Assembly (NCBI RefSeq): GCF_040049195.1
Contig: NZ_JBDZDL010000003.1
Reading direction: 5' to 3' (one strand)
Source: NCEH01 sp040049195
GTDB taxonomy: Bacteria; Pseudomonadota; Alphaproteobacteria; Rhizobiales; Xanthobacteraceae
Length of the DNA stretch: 64,000 nt
Every line of letters begins with the position of its first letter. The stretch's first letter is position 1. The position numbers and the translations under genes were made by a program. A model generated the notes under the pieces. It had not been told where the DNA came from. It searched no databases and saw only the letters and a list, made by a program, of their open reading frames with translations. Shown one piece after another: positions 17,629 to 26,175 of the stretch.

Positions 17629-18754
17629 TCTGATCGTCTTCGGCGAGGATTGGGGCGGCCATCCCTCCTCGACCCAGCATCTCATCGGCCATCTGGCGCG
17701 CACCCATAAGATCGTGTGGGTGAATTCCATTGGCCTGCGGCGTCCGCGCCTGGGCGATATCCGGCGCGTCGCGCAGAAGCTCGCCGCGCTCGCGGGAACG
17801 CCGGATGCCGTTGGTGCGCCTGCGGCCGATGCGCCGGGCGTCGCGCCCGGCTTCCGGGTGGTGGCGCCCCGCGCGGTGCCCTGGCCCGGCAATCCGCTCG
17901 CCGAGGCGGCGAACGCCCGGCTTCTCGGCGGGCAGCTGCGCGCCGTGATGGCGGAGGAGAACATCGTTCGGCCGATCCTGTGGACCTCGCTGCCGAGCGC
18001 ATTGCCGGTGGTGGGAACGCTGGGCGAACGGGCGGTGGTGTATTATTGCGGCGACGATTTCGGCGCCCTGTCGGGGGTCGACCATGCGCCGGTGCTGGAT
18101 ATGGAGCGCCGGCTGGTGGAGAAGGCCGACCTCGTGATCGCCGCGAGCCCGGCGCTTGCGGAGCGCTTTCCCCGCGAGAAGACGGTGCTGGTGCCCCATG
18201 GGGTGGATGCGCGCGTCTTCTCCAGCCCCGCCCCGCCCGCCGCCGATCTGCCGGAGGGCAAGGTCGCCGGCTTCTACGGCAGCGTCTCCGACTGGCTGGA
18301 CGTGCCGATGCTGGCGCGCGCGGCGCAGGCGCTGTTCGACTGGACCTTCGTATTCATCGGGCCGGTGCGCACCGACGTTTCGGCTCTGACGCGGCTGGAG
18401 AACGTGCGCTTTCTCGGGCCGCGGCCCCACGCGGCGCTGCCCGCCTATGTGCAGCATTGGACGGTGTCGCTGATCCCGTTCCGCGACACGCCGCAGATCC
18501 GCGCCTGCAATCCGCTGAAGCTGCGCGAATATCTCGCCAGCGGCACGCCGGTGGCGGCGACCCGGTTTCCCGCGCTCGAACCCTATGCGCATCTGGTCAG
18601 CGCCATCGAACCCGGTGGCGATCTCGCGGGCGCCATCGAGGCGGCGGCCAACCAGGCGGGCGGCGCCCTGGCGCGGCTGCGCCAACTTGCGGTGGCGCAG
18701 GAAGGATGGGACCGGCGCGCCGAGGCGGTGGAGACCGCGCTCGGCCGCTTCTGA
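17573..18754 (+). CDS. Glycosyltransferase (GT-B, family 1/4-like)
   Basis: A 393-aa GT-B type protein beginning 'LIVFGEDWGGHPSSTQHL', similar in layout to TuaH-type enzymes. A central 'VVYYCGDDFGALSGVDH' and the donor-domain region 'NPLKLREYLASGTPVAATRF' support the call. The first ATG has GGGAGG 6 nt upstream even though it lies inside the preceding gene; ATGs at 17600 and 17618 are alternatives that would shorten the overlap. It is translationally linked to the polymerase-type gene and probably adds one sugar of the same glycan. Confidence 0.82.
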   Translation: MPKRPLRPAMANGPAMAADLIVFGEDWGGHPSSTQHLIGHLARTHKIVWVNSIGLRRPRLGDIRRVAQKLAALAGTPDAVGAPAADAPGVAPGFRVVAPRAVPWPGNPLAEAANARLLGGQLRAVMAEENIVRPILWTSLPSALPVVGTLGERAVVYYCGDDFGALSGVDHAPVLDMERRLVEKADLVIAASPALAERFPREKTVLVPHGVDARVFSSPAPPAADLPEGKVAGFYGSVSDWLDVPMLARAAQALFDWTFVFIGPVRTDVSALTRLENVRFLGPRPHAALPAYVQHWTVSLIPFRDTPQIRACNPLKLREYLASGTPVAATRFPALEPYAHLVSAIEPGGDLAGAIEAAANQAGGALARLRQLAVAQEGWDRRAEAVETALGRF

Positions 18755-18859
18755 GCGCGCGGCGCGAACGCCGTAGTGAATCATCTATTAAGGCTGATGA
18801 CAGTAAACTTGCCGCCTATGATCCGCCGATTCGGGGATGGGTGGATCGGGGAAGGGGTG

Positions 18860-19666
18860 ATGGGGAGCCGGCGTGGTCCAGAACGCTTCGCCGCCGTCTT
18901 TCTGTGGGCCATGCTCGCAGGAGGCCTGGGCGGCTGCGCCGGTCCGCGCGACCCCACCGCGCTCATTCCCGCTCCGGTGCAGAACACGGTGATGGCCGAA
19001 GACAAGCTGCGCGAGGCGCGCGCCGCCGCGGCGGCGCAGAAGGGCGAGGGGACCGCCGTGAGCGTCACGGATATTCTGGCGCGTGCCCGCGCGGTTCAGG
19101 ACCAGCCGGCTGCCGCCCAGGCGTCGGCGAGCGCCTCCGCCACCGCGTCTTCCGGGGCATCGGCCGCGATCGCGCAGGCCGGGACAAACGCGCCTCCGCC
19201 CGATGCGGCGACGCCGGAGGCCGCCGCTGCCCGTCGCGCCCTGATGGCGCAGGCGCAAGCGCTCGCCCCCGCGCAAACCCCATCTTCCCCGCCAATTGCG
19301 GCCCGCACCGCGTCCGCGCGGCAGGTCAGCGCCTTCGCCGCCGAGACCACCGGAACCCTGCCGCGCGGCGGCACGCGCGCGCCGCTGATCGACATCGTGT
19401 TCGAGCCGGGACAGGAAGCACCCGGCGCGGCCGATGCGGCGGCGCTCGCCAAGGCGGTGAAGGCCGCGCGGCTCGGTCCCGGCCGCCCGGTGACCGTGCT
19501 GGCCGGCCCCGGCTCCGGCGCCGATCCGTTCGCCCAGGCGCTGCTCGCCAACAAGCGGGCGCGCGCGGTCAAGGCCCTGCTGCCCCAGGATATCCCCGCC
19601 GCGCAGCTCTACGACCCGGATCTTGAGCCCGACACGGTGCGCATCATCGCCGGAAGCCGCGAATGA
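18860..19666 (+). CDS. Lipoprotein with Ala-rich linker and OmpA-like C-terminal domain
   Basis: A 268-aa predicted lipoprotein. The signal 'FAAVFLWAMLAGGLGGCAG' contains a lipobox (LGGC) with the acylated cysteine near residue 23. A long Ala/Pro/Ser-rich stretch (about 60-170) follows, then a C-terminal region starting 'IDIVFEPGQEAPG'. That region has 'ALLANKRARAVKALL', resembling a divergent OmpA/MotB peptidoglycan-binding domain. The start has AAGGGG upstream. The stop overlaps the co-polymerase start (ATGA). No Wza-type exporter is visible in the cluster, so this lipoprotein occupies the place where an outer-membrane component would be expected; that role is inference. Confidence 0.65.
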   Translation: MGSRRGPERFAAVFLWAMLAGGLGGCAGPRDPTALIPAPVQNTVMAEDKLREARAAAAAQKGEGTAVSVTDILARARAVQDQPAAAQASASASATASSGASAAIAQAGTNAPPPDAATPEAAAARRALMAQAQALAPAQTPSSPPIAARTASARQVSAFAAETTGTLPRGGTRAPLIDIVFEPGQEAPGAADAAALAKAVKAARLGPGRPVTVLAGPGSGADPFAQALLANKRARAVKALLPQDIPAAQLYDPDLEPDTVRIIAGSRE

Positions 19667-21141
19667 GCGCCTTGTTCGAAAACACGTCGGATACCCTCGC
19701 CTATATCGCCCAGGTGGCGTGGCGGCGCAGGTTCCTGGCCTTCATTCCCCTGCTGCTGCTGCCGCCGCTCGCGGTGGTCACCGCCATGGTGGCCCCCAAG
19801 CGCTATGAGGCGCGCATGACGATGCTGGTGCAGGAGCCCTCCAAGCTCAATCCGATCCTGAAGGACATCTCCATCAACCCGAACCTGAAGGAGCGTATGT
19901 CCGCTTTGGTCGCGCTCGCCCATTCGGAGGTGGTGCTCGGCAAGGTGCTGGAGGATCTCGGCCGGATCGGGCCGACAACCGATCCGCGCGACCGCGACTA
20001 TATGGTGCGGGCGCTTTCGCTGGCGGTGAACATTCAGCTGGTGGGCAACGACATCATCGAGATGCGGCTGCGCTCGGGCGATCCGCTCTCGCCGGCGGCA
20101 ACCCTCACCGCCATCGCCAACCGCTTCGTCGAGCGCCTGGTCTCGCCCGAGCGCACGGCGGTGCAGGACAGCGAGCGCTTCCTCAAGCAGCAGATGGACG
20201 AGCGCCGCGCCAGTCTCGATCAGGCCGAGCAGGCATTCGCCGCGTTTCGGTCCGCCAATGCGGACAAGCTGCCGGCGCTCTACAACGCCACCGTCCAGCG
20301 GCTCGCCGGCCTGACCCAGCAGCTGGAGGAAAAGCAGATGGCGCTCGGCAGCGCGGATGCCGCGCTCCAGGACCTGCGCAAGCGCCTCGCCAGCACCAAT
20401 CCGCTGATCGGCCGCATCGAGGAATCCATCGTCCAGGTTTCCGCCGAGCTGGCGAGCCTGCGGGCGCGCTATACCGACGCGCATTCCGAGGTCCAGGCCG
20501 CCGAGCGCAAGCTCGCGCGGCTGGAAGAGGAGCGCCAGCGTCTGCTCGGCTCGGCGAAGAACATCGAGACCGTGGATCTCGACCGGCTGTGGAACCTCGC
20601 CGCCGGCGTGACCCAGCCCGGCGAGAACGGCCAGGCCCTCGGCTCCGCCCCGCTGCTGGTGTCGCAATTGCAGCGCCTGCAGGAAGCGCAGGCCCGGCGG
20701 GTGACGCTGGCCAAGGAAGTCGAGCAGATCAAGGAAGTCACCGCCACCCTGCAGCGCGACATCGCCGCGTTCGGGCCCATCGACCGGCAGCAGCAGAAGC
20801 TGGAGCGGGACGTGGGCATGGCGCGGGACAATTACGACGCGCTCGCCAAGCGGTATGAGATGGCGCGGGTCACCGGGGCGCTCGGCGTGTTCGAGGCGCC
20901 CGAGCGCGTGAAGGTGCTGGAAGATCCCGACAGCCCGGCCCGCAAGGTCACGCCGGGCTATGTGGTCTACATCCTCGCCGGCATCGTTGCCGGCATAGCG
21001 CTTGGAGCAGGGCTGGCCGGCATGGCGGAATTCCTCGATACCCGCCTGCGCAAGCCGGGCGATTTCGCGCGCATCTTCGGCGTCCCCGTCATCGCGCGCA
21101 TTCCGCGCATCGAGACCTCCGGCGAAGGGGTGCCGGCATGA
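19663..21141 (+). CDS. Wzz/GumC-type polysaccharide co-polymerase
   Basis: A 492-aa chain-length/co-polymerase protein. A first membrane helix (about 22-44) is followed by the Wzz domain with the family start 'APKRYEARMTMLVQE'. Then comes a long periplasmic coiled-coil region (about 170-410), a second membrane helix (about 432-458) and a short cytoplasmic end. The Pro-rich region before helix two is 'EAPERVKVLEDPDSPARK'. It has no tyrosine-kinase domain, so any BY-kinase partner is encoded elsewhere. It overlaps the lipoprotein gene by 4 bp (ATGA), implying coupled synthesis. Confidence 0.88.
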   Translation: MSALFENTSDTLAYIAQVAWRRRFLAFIPLLLLPPLAVVTAMVAPKRYEARMTMLVQEPSKLNPILKDISINPNLKERMSALVALAHSEVVLGKVLEDLGRIGPTTDPRDRDYMVRALSLAVNIQLVGNDIIEMRLRSGDPLSPAATLTAIANRFVERLVSPERTAVQDSERFLKQQMDERRASLDQAEQAFAAFRSANADKLPALYNATVQRLAGLTQQLEEKQMALGSADAALQDLRKRLASTNPLIGRIEESIVQVSAELASLRARYTDAHSEVQAAERKLARLEEERQRLLGSAKNIETVDLDRLWNLAAGVTQPGENGQALGSAPLLVSQLQRLQEAQARRVTLAKEVEQIKEVTATLQRDIAAFGPIDRQQQKLERDVGMARDNYDALAKRYEMARVTGALGVFEAPERVKVLEDPDSPARKVTPGYVVYILAGIVAGIALGAGLAGMAEFLDTRLRKPGDFARIFGVPVIARIPRIETSGEGVPA

Positions 21142-21335
21142 GCGCTCCGCCGGACGAGGCGCGGTCGTGATTCTGTAACGAAAATGGTGATTTAACCGCC
21201 CATCGCGCGGATATCTCCGGCCCGGCGGCGCCCGATGGGCCCGGGCCGCGTCCACCGGCGGGGAGCGCACGCGTCTTTACGCTCCGCAATGGGCCAGCCC
21301 ACCTTCAGTAACGAGACCAGATGGGGCAGGATCAG

Positions 21336-21677
21336 ATGGGTTGCGATGCCGAGGCCGGCGCGCAGCAGGCCTCGTTCCGAACCGGGCGCCGCGCGCTCGT
21401 TCTCGGCAGCCTGTTCACGCTCGCCGGGTGCAGCGCGCTGAAGCCGCCGAAATCCACCCAGGTCAGCGCCAAGATCACCACCGACCTGTCGATCAATCCG
21501 GCGCCCGACGGCACCGCCACGCCGGTGAAGCCGGACGGGCGCGATGGCCCGCCGCCGCGGGCATGGCGCCGCCAGCGCGGGCGCGGCAGCGATCAGGACC
21601 CGGTGGAAGCAGGGCGCGCCACGGGTCGGAAACGGCCGGATATTCTCCCGCAGCCGAGGCCATCGCGCTTTTCCTGA
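21336..21677 (+). pseudogene. Lipoprotein N-terminus resembling T6SS TssJ/VasD, truncated
   Basis: From an ATG at 21336 (or 21321) the frame reads a signal peptide, 'RRALVLGSLFTLAGCSALKP' with lipobox LAGC. The next part, 'VSAKITTDLSINPAPDGTA', is like the first strand of TssJ/VasD type VI secretion lipoproteins (an 'x-NP-x-x-x-G-x-x-x-PV' pattern). The expected 'VRVYQL' that should follow is absent and the sequence turns Arg-rich. A protein-like stretch in another frame follows at about 21650-21790 ('AIALFLTGDIGVQHLGERLA'). No other T6SS gene is in the window. The rest of the 660-bp gap between the co-polymerase and cycM holds nothing I can name. Confidence 0.35.
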
Positions 21678-21803
21678 CCGGCGATATCGGCGTTCAGCAT
21701 CTGGGCGAGCGGCTGGCGACCTGCGGGGTCGCGCCCGACCAGATCGCCGCGGTGTTCGCCCATTTCGCCGCGGTTGCGGCTGGCGCTGGGGGGTTGCCGC
21801 GCG

Positions 21804-22406
21804 TCAGTGCGCCGGCTTGGGGGCGTCGGCGGGCTTGGCATCCGCCGGGGCCGCAGGCGCGGCGGAGGCCGTCGGCAGGGGCTTGGGCGAATGGGCCAAC
21901 GAGTTGAGATAGGCGATCAGGTCCGCGCGCTCGGATTCCTTCGGAATGCCGGCGAAGGCCATGGCGGTGCCCGGCACGAAGCCCTTGGGATTGGTGAGGA
22001 AGGCGTTGAGATCCTGCGGGGTCCAGTCGCCGCCCTTGGCCTGCATGGCGGCCGAATAGGCGAAGCCGGGGACGCTGGCCTTCTTGCGGTCCACCACGCC
22101 GTAGAGATCCGGGCCGACCTTGGCGCCGGCGCCTTCCTGGAAATTGTGGCACGAGGCGCAGCGCTTGGCGACGTTCGCGCCCTTTTCGATGGAGGCGGTG
22201 GCGAACAGCTGCTCGATCGGCACTTCGGCGGGCTTGGCTTCGGCCACATTGCCGCCGGCGGGGCCTTCCGGCACGGCGATTTCATAGCCGGGCTTGGCGG
22301 GCGCTTCGGGTGCGAAGAGAATTTCGGAAACGATGCCGAGGCCGATTGTCAGCGTGAGCGTGCCGAGCAGCGCGCCCGCGATTTTGTTCAATTCGAAACT
22401 ATCCAT
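21804..22406 (-). CDS. cycM: Membrane-anchored cytochrome c, CycM type
   Basis: A 200-aa class I c-type cytochrome. An uncleaved N-terminal helix (about 8-30, 'KIAGALLGTLTLTIGLGIVSE') anchors it to the membrane. The heme site is 'CASCH' (about residues 83-87) and the axial methionine is probably in 'GTAMAFAGI'. An Ala/Pro-rich tail ends the protein. CycM in Bradyrhizobium carries electrons from the bc1 complex to aa3 oxidase. It stands divergent to kdsB-pheA, an arrangement common in Hyphomicrobiales. Confidence 0.9.
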   Translation of the reverse strand: MDSFELNKIAGALLGTLTLTIGLGIVSEILFAPEAPAKPGYEIAVPEGPAGGNVAEAKPAEVPIEQLFATASIEKGANVAKRCASCHNFQEGAGAKVGPDLYGVVDRKKASVPGFAYSAAMQAKGGDWTPQDLNAFLTNPKGFVPGTAMAFAGIPKESERADLIAYLNSLAHSPKPLPTASAAPAAPADAKPADAPKPAH

Positions 22407-22506
22407 CGGCGCTTCGCTCCTCGGAGCCCCTAAATTCGCGGTCGACCGGGCAAAAACTTGGGCTGTCGCCCCAATTAAGGCGCAGCCGGTCGGACACTAA
22501 TCACTT

Positions 22507-22534
22507 TGATTGGCGCCGTGCAACCCGTATAAGG
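22507..22534 (+). promoter_or_regulatory. Candidate promoter of kdsB-pheA
   Basis: TTGATT, 16 bp, TATAAG on the plus strand, a good sigma-70 match. Transcription would begin near 22541. That leaves about 56 nt of leader if kdsB starts at 22598, but almost none for the earlier in-frame ATG at 22544, which supports the later start. Confidence 0.55.
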
Positions 22535-22597
22535 CGCGCCCCAATGCCACGTTTCGCGCCGGTCGCGGCGCATTCCCGCCCCAAGGTTGCCACGATC

Positions 22598-23359
22598 ATG
22601 AACGCAGCGGAAGTTCTGGTGTTGATCCCCGCCCGCATGTCGGCCACCCGCCTGCCTGGCAAGCCGCTCGCCGATGTCGGCGGGCGCAGCATGATCGTGG
22701 AAGTGGCGCGGCGAGCGGTCGCAGCCGGGATTGGCCGCGTCGCCGTGGCCACCGACACCCAGGAGATCGCCGACGCGGTCCGCGCGGCCGGCCTCGAGGC
22801 GGTGATGACCCGCGCCGATCATCCCTCCGGCTCCGATCGCATCCACGAGGCGCTGACGCAGATCGACCCGCAGGGCCAGATCCAGATCGTGGTCAATGTG
22901 CAGGGGGACCTGCCCACCATCGCCCCTGCCACCATCGCCCGCGCCCTCGCGCCGCTCGCCGACCCGGCGGTGGACATCGCGACACTGGCCGCCGAGATCG
23001 TGCTGGAGGAGGAGCGCACCGACCCGAACGTGGTCAAGGTGGTCGGCTCCCCGTTCGCGCCGGGCCTGTTGCGGGCGCTCTATTTCACCCGTGCCACGGC
23101 GCCCTATGGGGCGGGGCCGCTCTATCATCACATCGGCCTTTATGCCTACCGGCGCGCGGCGCTGGCGCGCTTCGTGGCGCTGCCGCCCTCGCCGCTGGAG
23201 CAGCGCGAGAAGCTGGAGCAATTGCGGGCCATCGAGGCGGGCATGCGCATCGACGTCGCGGTGGTGGACGCGGTGCCGCTGGGGGTGGATACACCTGCGC
23301 ACCTGGAGCGGGCGCGCGCGCTGCTCGCCGCCGAGCGCACATCGGGAGATTTGGCATGA
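22598..23359 (+). CDS. kdsB: 3-deoxy-manno-octulosonate cytidylyltransferase
   Basis: A 253-aa enzyme activating Kdo as CMP-Kdo for the lipopolysaccharide inner core. The nucleotide-binding N-terminus 'VLIPARMSATRLPGKPLADV' and the metal/CMP site 'NVQGDLPTIAP' are diagnostic. An in-frame ATG 18 codons upstream (22544) is possible, but family proteins begin near the chosen start and the promoter position agrees. Its stop lies in a tandem repeat that leads directly into pheA. Confidence 0.94.
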   Translation: MNAAEVLVLIPARMSATRLPGKPLADVGGRSMIVEVARRAVAAGIGRVAVATDTQEIADAVRAAGLEAVMTRADHPSGSDRIHEALTQIDPQGQIQIVVNVQGDLPTIAPATIARALAPLADPAVDIATLAAEIVLEEERTDPNVVKVVGSPFAPGLLRALYFTRATAPYGAGPLYHHIGLYAYRRAALARFVALPPSPLEQREKLEQLRAIEAGMRIDVAVVDAVPLGVDTPAHLERARALLAAERTSGDLA

Positions 23360-23388
23360 GGACGTTGGCATGAGGACGCAGGCATGAG
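23351..23388 (+). repeat. 14-bp tandem repeat carrying chained ATGA start/stop junctions
   Basis: The unit TTGGCATGAGGACG occurs at 23351-23364 and 23365-23378, followed by a partial third copy CAGGCATGAG. Each copy carries ATGA. The first holds the kdsB stop, and the third holds the pheA ATG. The ATGs at 23356 and 23370 each open a five-codon frame (MRTLA, MRTQA) that ends at the next ATGA. The spacer thus keeps a chain of overlapping stop/start codons from kdsB to pheA. Confidence 0.9.
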
Positions 23389-24235
23389 CCGCCGCATCGT
23401 TTTTCAGGGTGAGCCGGGCGCCAATTCCCACATCGCCTGCCGCGAGACCTATCCCGATTACGAAGTGGTGCCCTGCCACACCTTCGAGGATGCCTTCGCC
23501 GCCGTGGAGGGCGGGGCCGCCGATCTCGCCATGATCCCGATCGAGAACACGGTCGCCGGTCGGGTGGCGGACATCCACCATCTGCTGCCGCGCGCCAGCC
23601 TGAAGATCATCGGCGAATTCTTCCTGCCGCTCTCCCACCAGCTGATGGCGGTGAAGGGCGCGACCCTCGCCACGCTGAAAACCGCGCAGAGCCACGTGAT
23701 GGCGCTCGGTCAATGCCGCAAGGCGTTGCGCACGCTTGGTTTGACCGCGGTGATCGGCGCCGATACCGCCGGCTCGGCGCGCGAGATCGCCGAGGCGCGG
23801 GACGTGACCCGCGCGGCCATCGCCTCGCGCCTTGCGGCGGAACTCTATGGGCTGGAGATCCTGGCCGAGAACATCGAGGACGAAAGCCACAACACCACGC
23901 GCTTCGTCATTCTGGCGCGCGAGGGCGAGTGGGCGGCGGCGGACGACGGGGCGGTGATGACCTCGTTCGTGTTCCGGGTGCGCAATGTGCCGGCGGCGCT
24001 CTACAAGGCCATGGGTGGGTTTGCCACCAATGGGGTCAATATGACCAAGCTCGAGTCCTACCAGATGAACGGGGAGTTTACCGCCACCCAGTTCTATGCC
24101 GAGGTGGAGGGCCACCCGGACGATCTCCCGGTGAAGCGGGCGCTGGAGGAGTTGGCGTTCTTTTCCAGGGAGTTGCGCATTCTCGGCGTGTATCCCGCGC
24201 ATCCCTTCCGCCGCACCATCGTGCGCGGCGACTAG
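23384..24235 (+). CDS. pheA: Prephenate dehydratase
   Basis: A 283-aa monofunctional enzyme converting prephenate to phenylpyruvate in phenylalanine synthesis. The PDT catalytic domain (about 4-185) has the conserved 'IPIENTVAGRV' and the catalytic TRF at 172-174 in 'ESHNTTRF'. The C-terminal ACT domain (about 193-275) contains 'VNMTKLESYQMNGEFTATQF'. The usual ESRP of the Phe-binding site reads ESYQ here, as in many alphaproteobacterial members. It follows kdsB with a repeat-expanded ATGA junction. Confidence 0.95.
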   Translation: MSRRIVFQGEPGANSHIACRETYPDYEVVPCHTFEDAFAAVEGGAADLAMIPIENTVAGRVADIHHLLPRASLKIIGEFFLPLSHQLMAVKGATLATLKTAQSHVMALGQCRKALRTLGLTAVIGADTAGSAREIAEARDVTRAAIASRLAAELYGLEILAENIEDESHNTTRFVILAREGEWAAADDGAVMTSFVFRVRNVPAALYKAMGGFATNGVNMTKLESYQMNGEFTATQFYAEVEGHPDDLPVKRALEELAFFSRELRILGVYPAHPFRRTIVRGD

Positions 24236-24275
24236 GCGCTGTCGGCAGCTTTCCACGAAGGGCCGGCGGTGCGCC

Positions 24276-26165
24276 CTAATGATCGAAGCGCAGGGTGATG
24301 CGGGCGCGCCCCGCCGCCCGGCCGAACGTGACGTGGTCGCCCAGCTTCACCAGCAGATAGGCGGCGAACCCGGCCACTTCCTTGGCGTCGCCCAGCAGCG
24401 CCTCGGGGGAGGGGCGTTCCTTCGGCACCTCCAGCACCTCGCCGTCATAGAGCACGAACACGTCGAGATGGGTCTCGTCGAAGCGGGCGCGCAATTCCAC
24501 CGGCCCCTCGGCGATGCCGGTGTCCACCAGCACTTCCAGCGCCTGCGCCGCCACCGGGATCGCGGCGGCGATCACGTCGCGCCGGGCGCCCCAGAGGTCG
24601 CCCTGGCGTTCCAGAAAGTCCTGGGCGGTGAGGAAGGCGTTGGCGCCCTCGGGTACCAGGAACGAGCTTTCCTTCGAGATGCCGATTCGGAACAGCAGGT
24701 TCAGCGCGATGGCGCAGCACGCCGCAACCGTGAGCGGGGTGGAGAACAGCGGCTGGATCCAGAACGGCAATTGTCCCCTCAGCGGCAGCAGCGCCACCGA
24801 GAGCCCCGCCAGCACGGAGAGACCGACCAGGAACACCCGTCGTTCGCTGAGCCGGCGGGAGAGGATGAGGTCCATGCCGGCCACCAGCAGATAGGCCGAG
24901 GTGTAGAGCAGGATGCCGCCGATCACCGGCGAGGGAATCAGCGTCAGCGCCATGATCGCCTTGGGGAAGAAGGCGGTGGCGAAGATCACCACCCCGGCGA
25001 GGATGCCGATGCTGCGCGCCGTGGCGCCGGTGGCGAAGGCGAGGCCCACGGCCGAGGAGGACAGGCCGGACTGGAAGCCCGAGGTCATGCCGTTGAGGAT
25101 GTTGCCGATGCCGCAGGCGGTCACCGCGCGCCCCGCCGCCTGCATGTCGGCGCGGCGCCATTCGGCATCGTTCATCTTTTCCAGCGAGACCGTGACGCCG
25201 AGCACGTCCACCAGCCCCATCATCACCAGCAGCGCCACCAGCGGGAACAGGCGCGGCTCCAGCGCCAGCGAGGGCAATTGCAGGTGCGGCAGGGCGATGA
25301 AATCCGCCTTGGCCAGCATGGCGCCGAATTCGGTGGGATCGACGCCGCTGACGGAGGCGAGCACCCAGCCGCTGGAAGCCCCCACCAGCACCGCGAACAG
25401 CTTGAAGCGGCGCGGCGCGAATACCGTGACGCACACGATCAGCGCCAGCGTCACCATGGAGACGGCGAGCGGCCCGAGGTGCACATCCGTGCCGCCGGCA
25501 TCGAGCCCGAGCGCGCGCCGCAGCGCCGGCCCGGCCAGCGAAACGCCGAGCATGGTCACGGCGACGCCGCACACCTCGGGCGGCAGCAGCACGCGCAGGG
25601 GACGCACGAGGCGGGCCATGAACAATTGGCACACCCCGACCAGGATCGTGGTCGCCGCCATCAGCCCCAGCCCGCCGATGGTGAGCGCCTGCACCGCGAG
25701 CGGAATGGCGCCCGCGGCGGGAATGTGGATCGCCAGATAGCCGCTGCCGAAGCGGGTGCGGCAGCATTGGATGATGGTGGAGAGCCCGATGCACATGGCG
25801 CAGGCGCTCAGCATGGCCTCGACCTGATTCTCCGGCAGCCGCGCCTCGGTGGCGGCGACGATGGGATAGATCAGGAAGGTCAGCGCCAGCATGGCGTGCT
25901 GGGTGGACAGGGGAATCAGGGCGGAAAGCGGAACCTTGTCCTCTAGCCCGTAGACCAGGGTGGAAGGCCGGCGCACCGGGCGGGGCGCGGTGCCGCGCTC
26001 GGGCGCGATCAGCCGGCGCAGCGGGCGCAGGGCTGCGCGCACCGAGCCGCGCCAGCGCGCGGCGCCGCCATGCCTGTGATGGGCCCGGCGGCCATCCTGA
26101 TGCGGCCCGTCCTCATGCGGGCCTGGGTTGATCTGCGGTCCGGAGCGGGGCTGTTGATCCGGCAC
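24276..26165 (-). CDS. NCS2 (uracil/xanthine) permease with C-terminal RsbW/HATPase-like extension
   Basis: A 629-aa protein. Residues about 70-480 form the NCS2/SLC23 nucleobase transporter core with 12-14 helices. Recognisable parts are 'LPENQVEAMLSACAMCIGLS' near the start and 'GIGNILNGMTSGFQSGLSSS' in the substrate region. The last 110-120 residues are soluble and resemble a degenerate GHKL/RsbW ATPase: 'LEVLVDTGIAEGPVELRARF' at the N-box place, 'VFVLYDGEV' for the G1 place, and 'LGDHVTF...ARITLRF' at the end. The N-box Asn and second glycine motif are missing. The GTG start follows nudC by 10 bp. The Arg-rich first 60 residues are odd and the start may be later. Confidence 0.75.
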   Translation of the reverse strand: MPDQQPRSGPQINPGPHEDGPHQDGRRAHHRHGGAARWRGSVRAALRPLRRLIAPERGTAPRPVRRPSTLVYGLEDKVPLSALIPLSTQHAMLALTFLIYPIVAATEARLPENQVEAMLSACAMCIGLSTIIQCCRTRFGSGYLAIHIPAAGAIPLAVQALTIGGLGLMAATTILVGVCQLFMARLVRPLRVLLPPEVCGVAVTMLGVSLAGPALRRALGLDAGGTDVHLGPLAVSMVTLALIVCVTVFAPRRFKLFAVLVGASSGWVLASVSGVDPTEFGAMLAKADFIALPHLQLPSLALEPRLFPLVALLVMMGLVDVLGVTVSLEKMNDAEWRRADMQAAGRAVTACGIGNILNGMTSGFQSGLSSSAVGLAFATGATARSIGILAGVVIFATAFFPKAIMALTLIPSPVIGGILLYTSAYLLVAGMDLILSRRLSERRVFLVGLSVLAGLSVALLPLRGQLPFWIQPLFSTPLTVAACCAIALNLLFRIGISKESSFLVPEGANAFLTAQDFLERQGDLWGARRDVIAAAIPVAAQALEVLVDTGIAEGPVELRARFDETHLDVFVLYDGEVLEVPKERPSPEALLGDAKEVAGFAAYLLVKLGDHVTFGRAAGRARITLRFDH

Positions 26166-26175
26166 GTGGGCTCTT

